This document shows, piece after piece, positions 13,723-15,183 of a stretch of 15,183 nucleotides of DNA. The translations under genes and the position numbers were made by a program. The stretch comes from an uncultured cyanobacterium (GTDB lineage Bacteria > Cyanobacteriota > Cyanobacteriia > Cyanobacteriales > Chroococcidiopsidaceae). The stretch spans positions 1 to 15,183 of the forward strand of contig CAMIFA010000129.1 in assembly GCA_946221495.1 (NCBI GenBank), given 5' to 3'. Position 1 is the stretch's first letter. Every line of letters starts with the position of its first letter. Below the pieces are notes generated by a model that saw only the letters and a program-made list of their open reading frames with translations, had not been told where the DNA came from and ran no database searches.

Positions 13723-14610
13723 TTAATATTTTGGTTGCACAAGTAAAACTGACTTGATTTTGCGTCTCACTGGATTCCCTTTTGCGTCCACTTTGCCATA
13801 AAAGCTCTTACCTCGGTAATAAAGCGCAGACGAACTTCCGCCATCTAAATTCATTGCTTGCTCAACGCCTAAAGTTTTCATAAATTCTGCTAGTGCTGGC
13901 AAAGACATTCCCGACTGAGTAGGAGACTGCGATTTTTGAGCCACCATTACCCAAATAATCCTGTTATCAGAGGTAATTCCTACTGCTGTCCTAGCATTGG
14001 GATAGCTACTTCCCAACGCATCACGAATGACACGCCCATTATTTACTGCTAAAAAACCTTCTTGTTCCAATGTGATTTGTGGCAGTAAGCGAGGACCAGC
14101 GCCGATAGCATTAATTAATTGACAGTTTTTCGGTGGCGGTTGGCTGTGCAGCGCCATATCATAGCGAACTTTACTACATAAGTATTGACGAAATTCTGTG
14201 CGATTAAGAATTTTATCTAGGTAAGATATTAAACTAGGATTGTTGATTAACCGCTCATTCAAACGTGGGTCTGCTACCAACTTGCCAGACTTAACAATGT
14301 AAGAGGTAGTTTTGTGGTTTACCGGATCAAAAAAACCGCCATTTAAAACAGCGATCGCTTGATATTTCTGGGCAAAGTTCTCTAAAGTGTCTAGCTGTGG
14401 AGACAAAGCGGGACTAACTGAAAACTTACTATTACTAGGAATGAGCAAAACGTGAACTATGCTTGATTTCAAAGTGTAGGATTTGTATTGAACGTCTTTG
14501 GGTGATTCAGACTGATCTTTGGAAGCGATCGTTAATGGCGCTGATACATGAAAAATTGCCAAAAGTGGTATTGCTACAACAAGGCAGCTACTTAACCAAT
14601 TTTTTCTCAT
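13723..14610 (-). CDS. Phosphodiester glycosidase (NAGPA)-family secreted protein
   Basis: The protein has 295 residues from the ATG at 14608-14610, with GGAG (14618-14621) seven bases upstream. An in-frame GTG at 14628 would add six residues. The N-terminus (LSSCLVVAIPLLAIFHVSA) is a signal or anchor. The catalytic-type domain shows LNGGFFDP (89-96), the central NARTAVGI, and NLDGGSSSALYYRG (254-267), the signatures of the NAGPA/DUF2233 family. The human relative removes GlcNAc from phosphodiester-linked mannose; bacterial members are thought to act on cell-wall or sugar phosphodiesters, with substrates mostly unknown. An insertion of about 60 residues (roughly 110-165, including CSKVRYDMALHSQ) separates the first two motifs. 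The small membrane-protein gene ends 22 bases upstream, so the two are probably co-transcribed. Confidence 0.87.
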   Translation of the reverse strand: MRKNWLSSCLVVAIPLLAIFHVSAPLTIASKDQSESPKDVQYKSYTLKSSIVHVLLIPSNSKFSVSPALSPQLDTLENFAQKYQAIAVLNGGFFDPVNHKTTSYIVKSGKLVADPRLNERLINNPSLISYLDKILNRTEFRQYLCSKVRYDMALHSQPPPKNCQLINAIGAGPRLLPQITLEQEGFLAVNNGRVIRDALGSSYPNARTAVGITSDNRIIWVMVAQKSQSPTQSGMSLPALAEFMKTLGVEQAMNLDGGSSSALYYRGKSFYGKVDAKGNPVRRKIKSVLLVQPKY

Positions 14611-14632
14611 TTGTTTTCTCCGATGCACTTAT

Positions 14633-14857
14633 CTACTTAACTGAAGTTACGCTAACTTCTAAGTCGTTGCCAACGCGCAGATTCAAAGCCAGACGAACAA
14701 AAGTAATTGCCAACCCTATAAGAACAAAGAAAGCTAGAAATTTGCCAAGCAATACAAGTACGACAATATCAGCAAAAATATAAACAGCACTAAGGCATGG
14801 CGATCGCTTCGAGAGCGCTTGATTAATTTCTGAGGTATCTGCCTGCTCAAAGTACAT
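14633..14857 (-). CDS. Small membrane protein of unknown function
   Basis: The protein has 74 residues from the ATG at 14855-14857. Residues about 1-20 are polar; about 21-57 are strongly hydrophobic (SAVYIFADIVVLVLLGKFLA, then FFVLIGLAITFVRLAL) and could form one or two membrane helices; the last residues are polar. No Shine-Dalgarno sequence is evident and I recognise no family. The hydrophobic pattern, the HIP1 site inside it and the 22-base spacing to the downstream NAGPA-family gene support a real gene, though chance cannot be excluded. Confidence 0.5.
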   Translation of the reverse strand: MYFEQADTSEINQALSKRSPCLSAVYIFADIVVLVLLGKFLAFFVLIGLAITFVRLALNLRVGNDLEVSVTSVK

Positions 14858-15107
14858 CTACCACAAACTAACCAACTACAAAAACAAAATCAAAAAAGAG
14901 TTCCAACCAAATAGTTGCAAATAACCAATACAACACCGCTTCTTTGCTATGGGTTATTAATTTTTTCTAGCTAATTATTATAAAGCTAGCTGCTATTTTA
15001 CAGCTTAGGGTTATGTAAATTATCAATATTTAATATGAATCTAAAACTAGCTCCTAAATACTTTACTAACAGCAATGAATAGCTACCTAATTTACAACAG
15101 AAACATC
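14858..15107. other. AT-rich intergenic region
   Basis: There is no gene here. The only structure is CTAGCT (14967-14972) and AGCTAG (14984-14989) separated by 11 AT bases. The promoter of the minus-strand pair at 14857 should lie here, but no specific boxes can be assigned. Confidence 0.5.
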
Positions 15108-15183
15108 TTATACATCTACTAAAAATTCATATTTAGGAATTTTGATGTTGTATCTTGCTACCAATACAATTAGTTCATCGTCC
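15108..15183 (-). CDS. Possible 3' end of a minus-strand gene, cut by the window edge
   Basis: One minus-strand frame is open from the window edge to a TAA at 15108-15110 and reads DDELIVLVARYNIKIPKYEF followed by LVDV. The composition is protein-like, but 24 open codons in AT-rich DNA can occur by chance. No family can be named. Confidence 0.3.
   Translation of the reverse strand, partial: DDELIVLVARYNIKIPKYEFLVDV

Noticed and set aside
14967..14989. CTAGCT/AGCTAG inverted repeat as a terminator
   Set aside because: The loop is 11 AT bases, the stem is weak, and no T-run follows on either strand in the right position.
1..15183. tRNA or rRNA genes
   Set aside because: No cloverleaf-like segment with a GGTTCGAATCC-type T-arm or rRNA-like sequence was seen on reading; a tRNAscan run would settle it.

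Overview
The window looks like chromosomal DNA of a cyanobacterium. About twenty copies of the HIP1 octamer GCGATCGC are scattered through it. It also has a CruA/CruP-type FAD protein typical of cyanobacteria, and tandem TTTTGAG heptamers and GC-rich palindromes of the kind common between cyanobacterial genes. The genus cannot be fixed from the sequence. I saw no phage, transposase, CRISPR or tRNA/rRNA signatures.

Layout. Bases 1-1557 are the 3' part of a CruP/CruA-like FAD protein (+), open at the left edge. A repeat-rich convergent gap (1558-1816) holds heptamer repeats and a structured palindrome. Two minus-strand genes follow: a coiled-coil protein (1817-3112) and a membrane-anchored Ig-like/beta-propeller-like protein (3448-4962). 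A secreted DUF4142 protein (5321-5980, +) is followed by a nested hairpin and a terminator. Next comes a metal-related block. A YraQ/YcgR-type permease (7066-8097) and a TIGR03943 partner (6236-7015) lie on the minus strand, divergent from a zinc-binding lipoprotein of the ZnuA family (8325-9326, +). A Zur-box-like palindrome sits between them at 8237-8251. An L,D-transpeptidase (9442-10026, -) follows.

Bases 10399-12396 carry the most unusual feature: two tandem secreted paralogs (+). They share a signal peptide, one or two copies of a roughly 62-residue beta-type module, an ERSTVxTTP motif and an identical C-terminal PVRALW. Each is followed by a related GCCGYCC/GGACGGC hairpin. A small secreted glycine-rich, barrel-like protein (12476-12859, -) converges on them. 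The right part holds a MITE-like repeat (12948-13076), a cupin (13069-13551, -), a phosphodiester glycosidase-family protein (13723-14610, -) with a small membrane protein just upstream (14633-14857, -), and possibly the last codons of another minus-strand gene at the right edge.

Taken together, most genes encode exported or envelope proteins: lipoprotein, permease, L,D-transpeptidase, DUF4142, the Thr-rich paralogs, the barrel-like protein and the NAGPA-type protein. The clearest functional unit is the zinc block, where one Zur-like operator could control both divergent transcripts. The znuC and znuB genes that normally accompany znuA are not adjacent. Family names come from motif recognition by eye; no database search was run.
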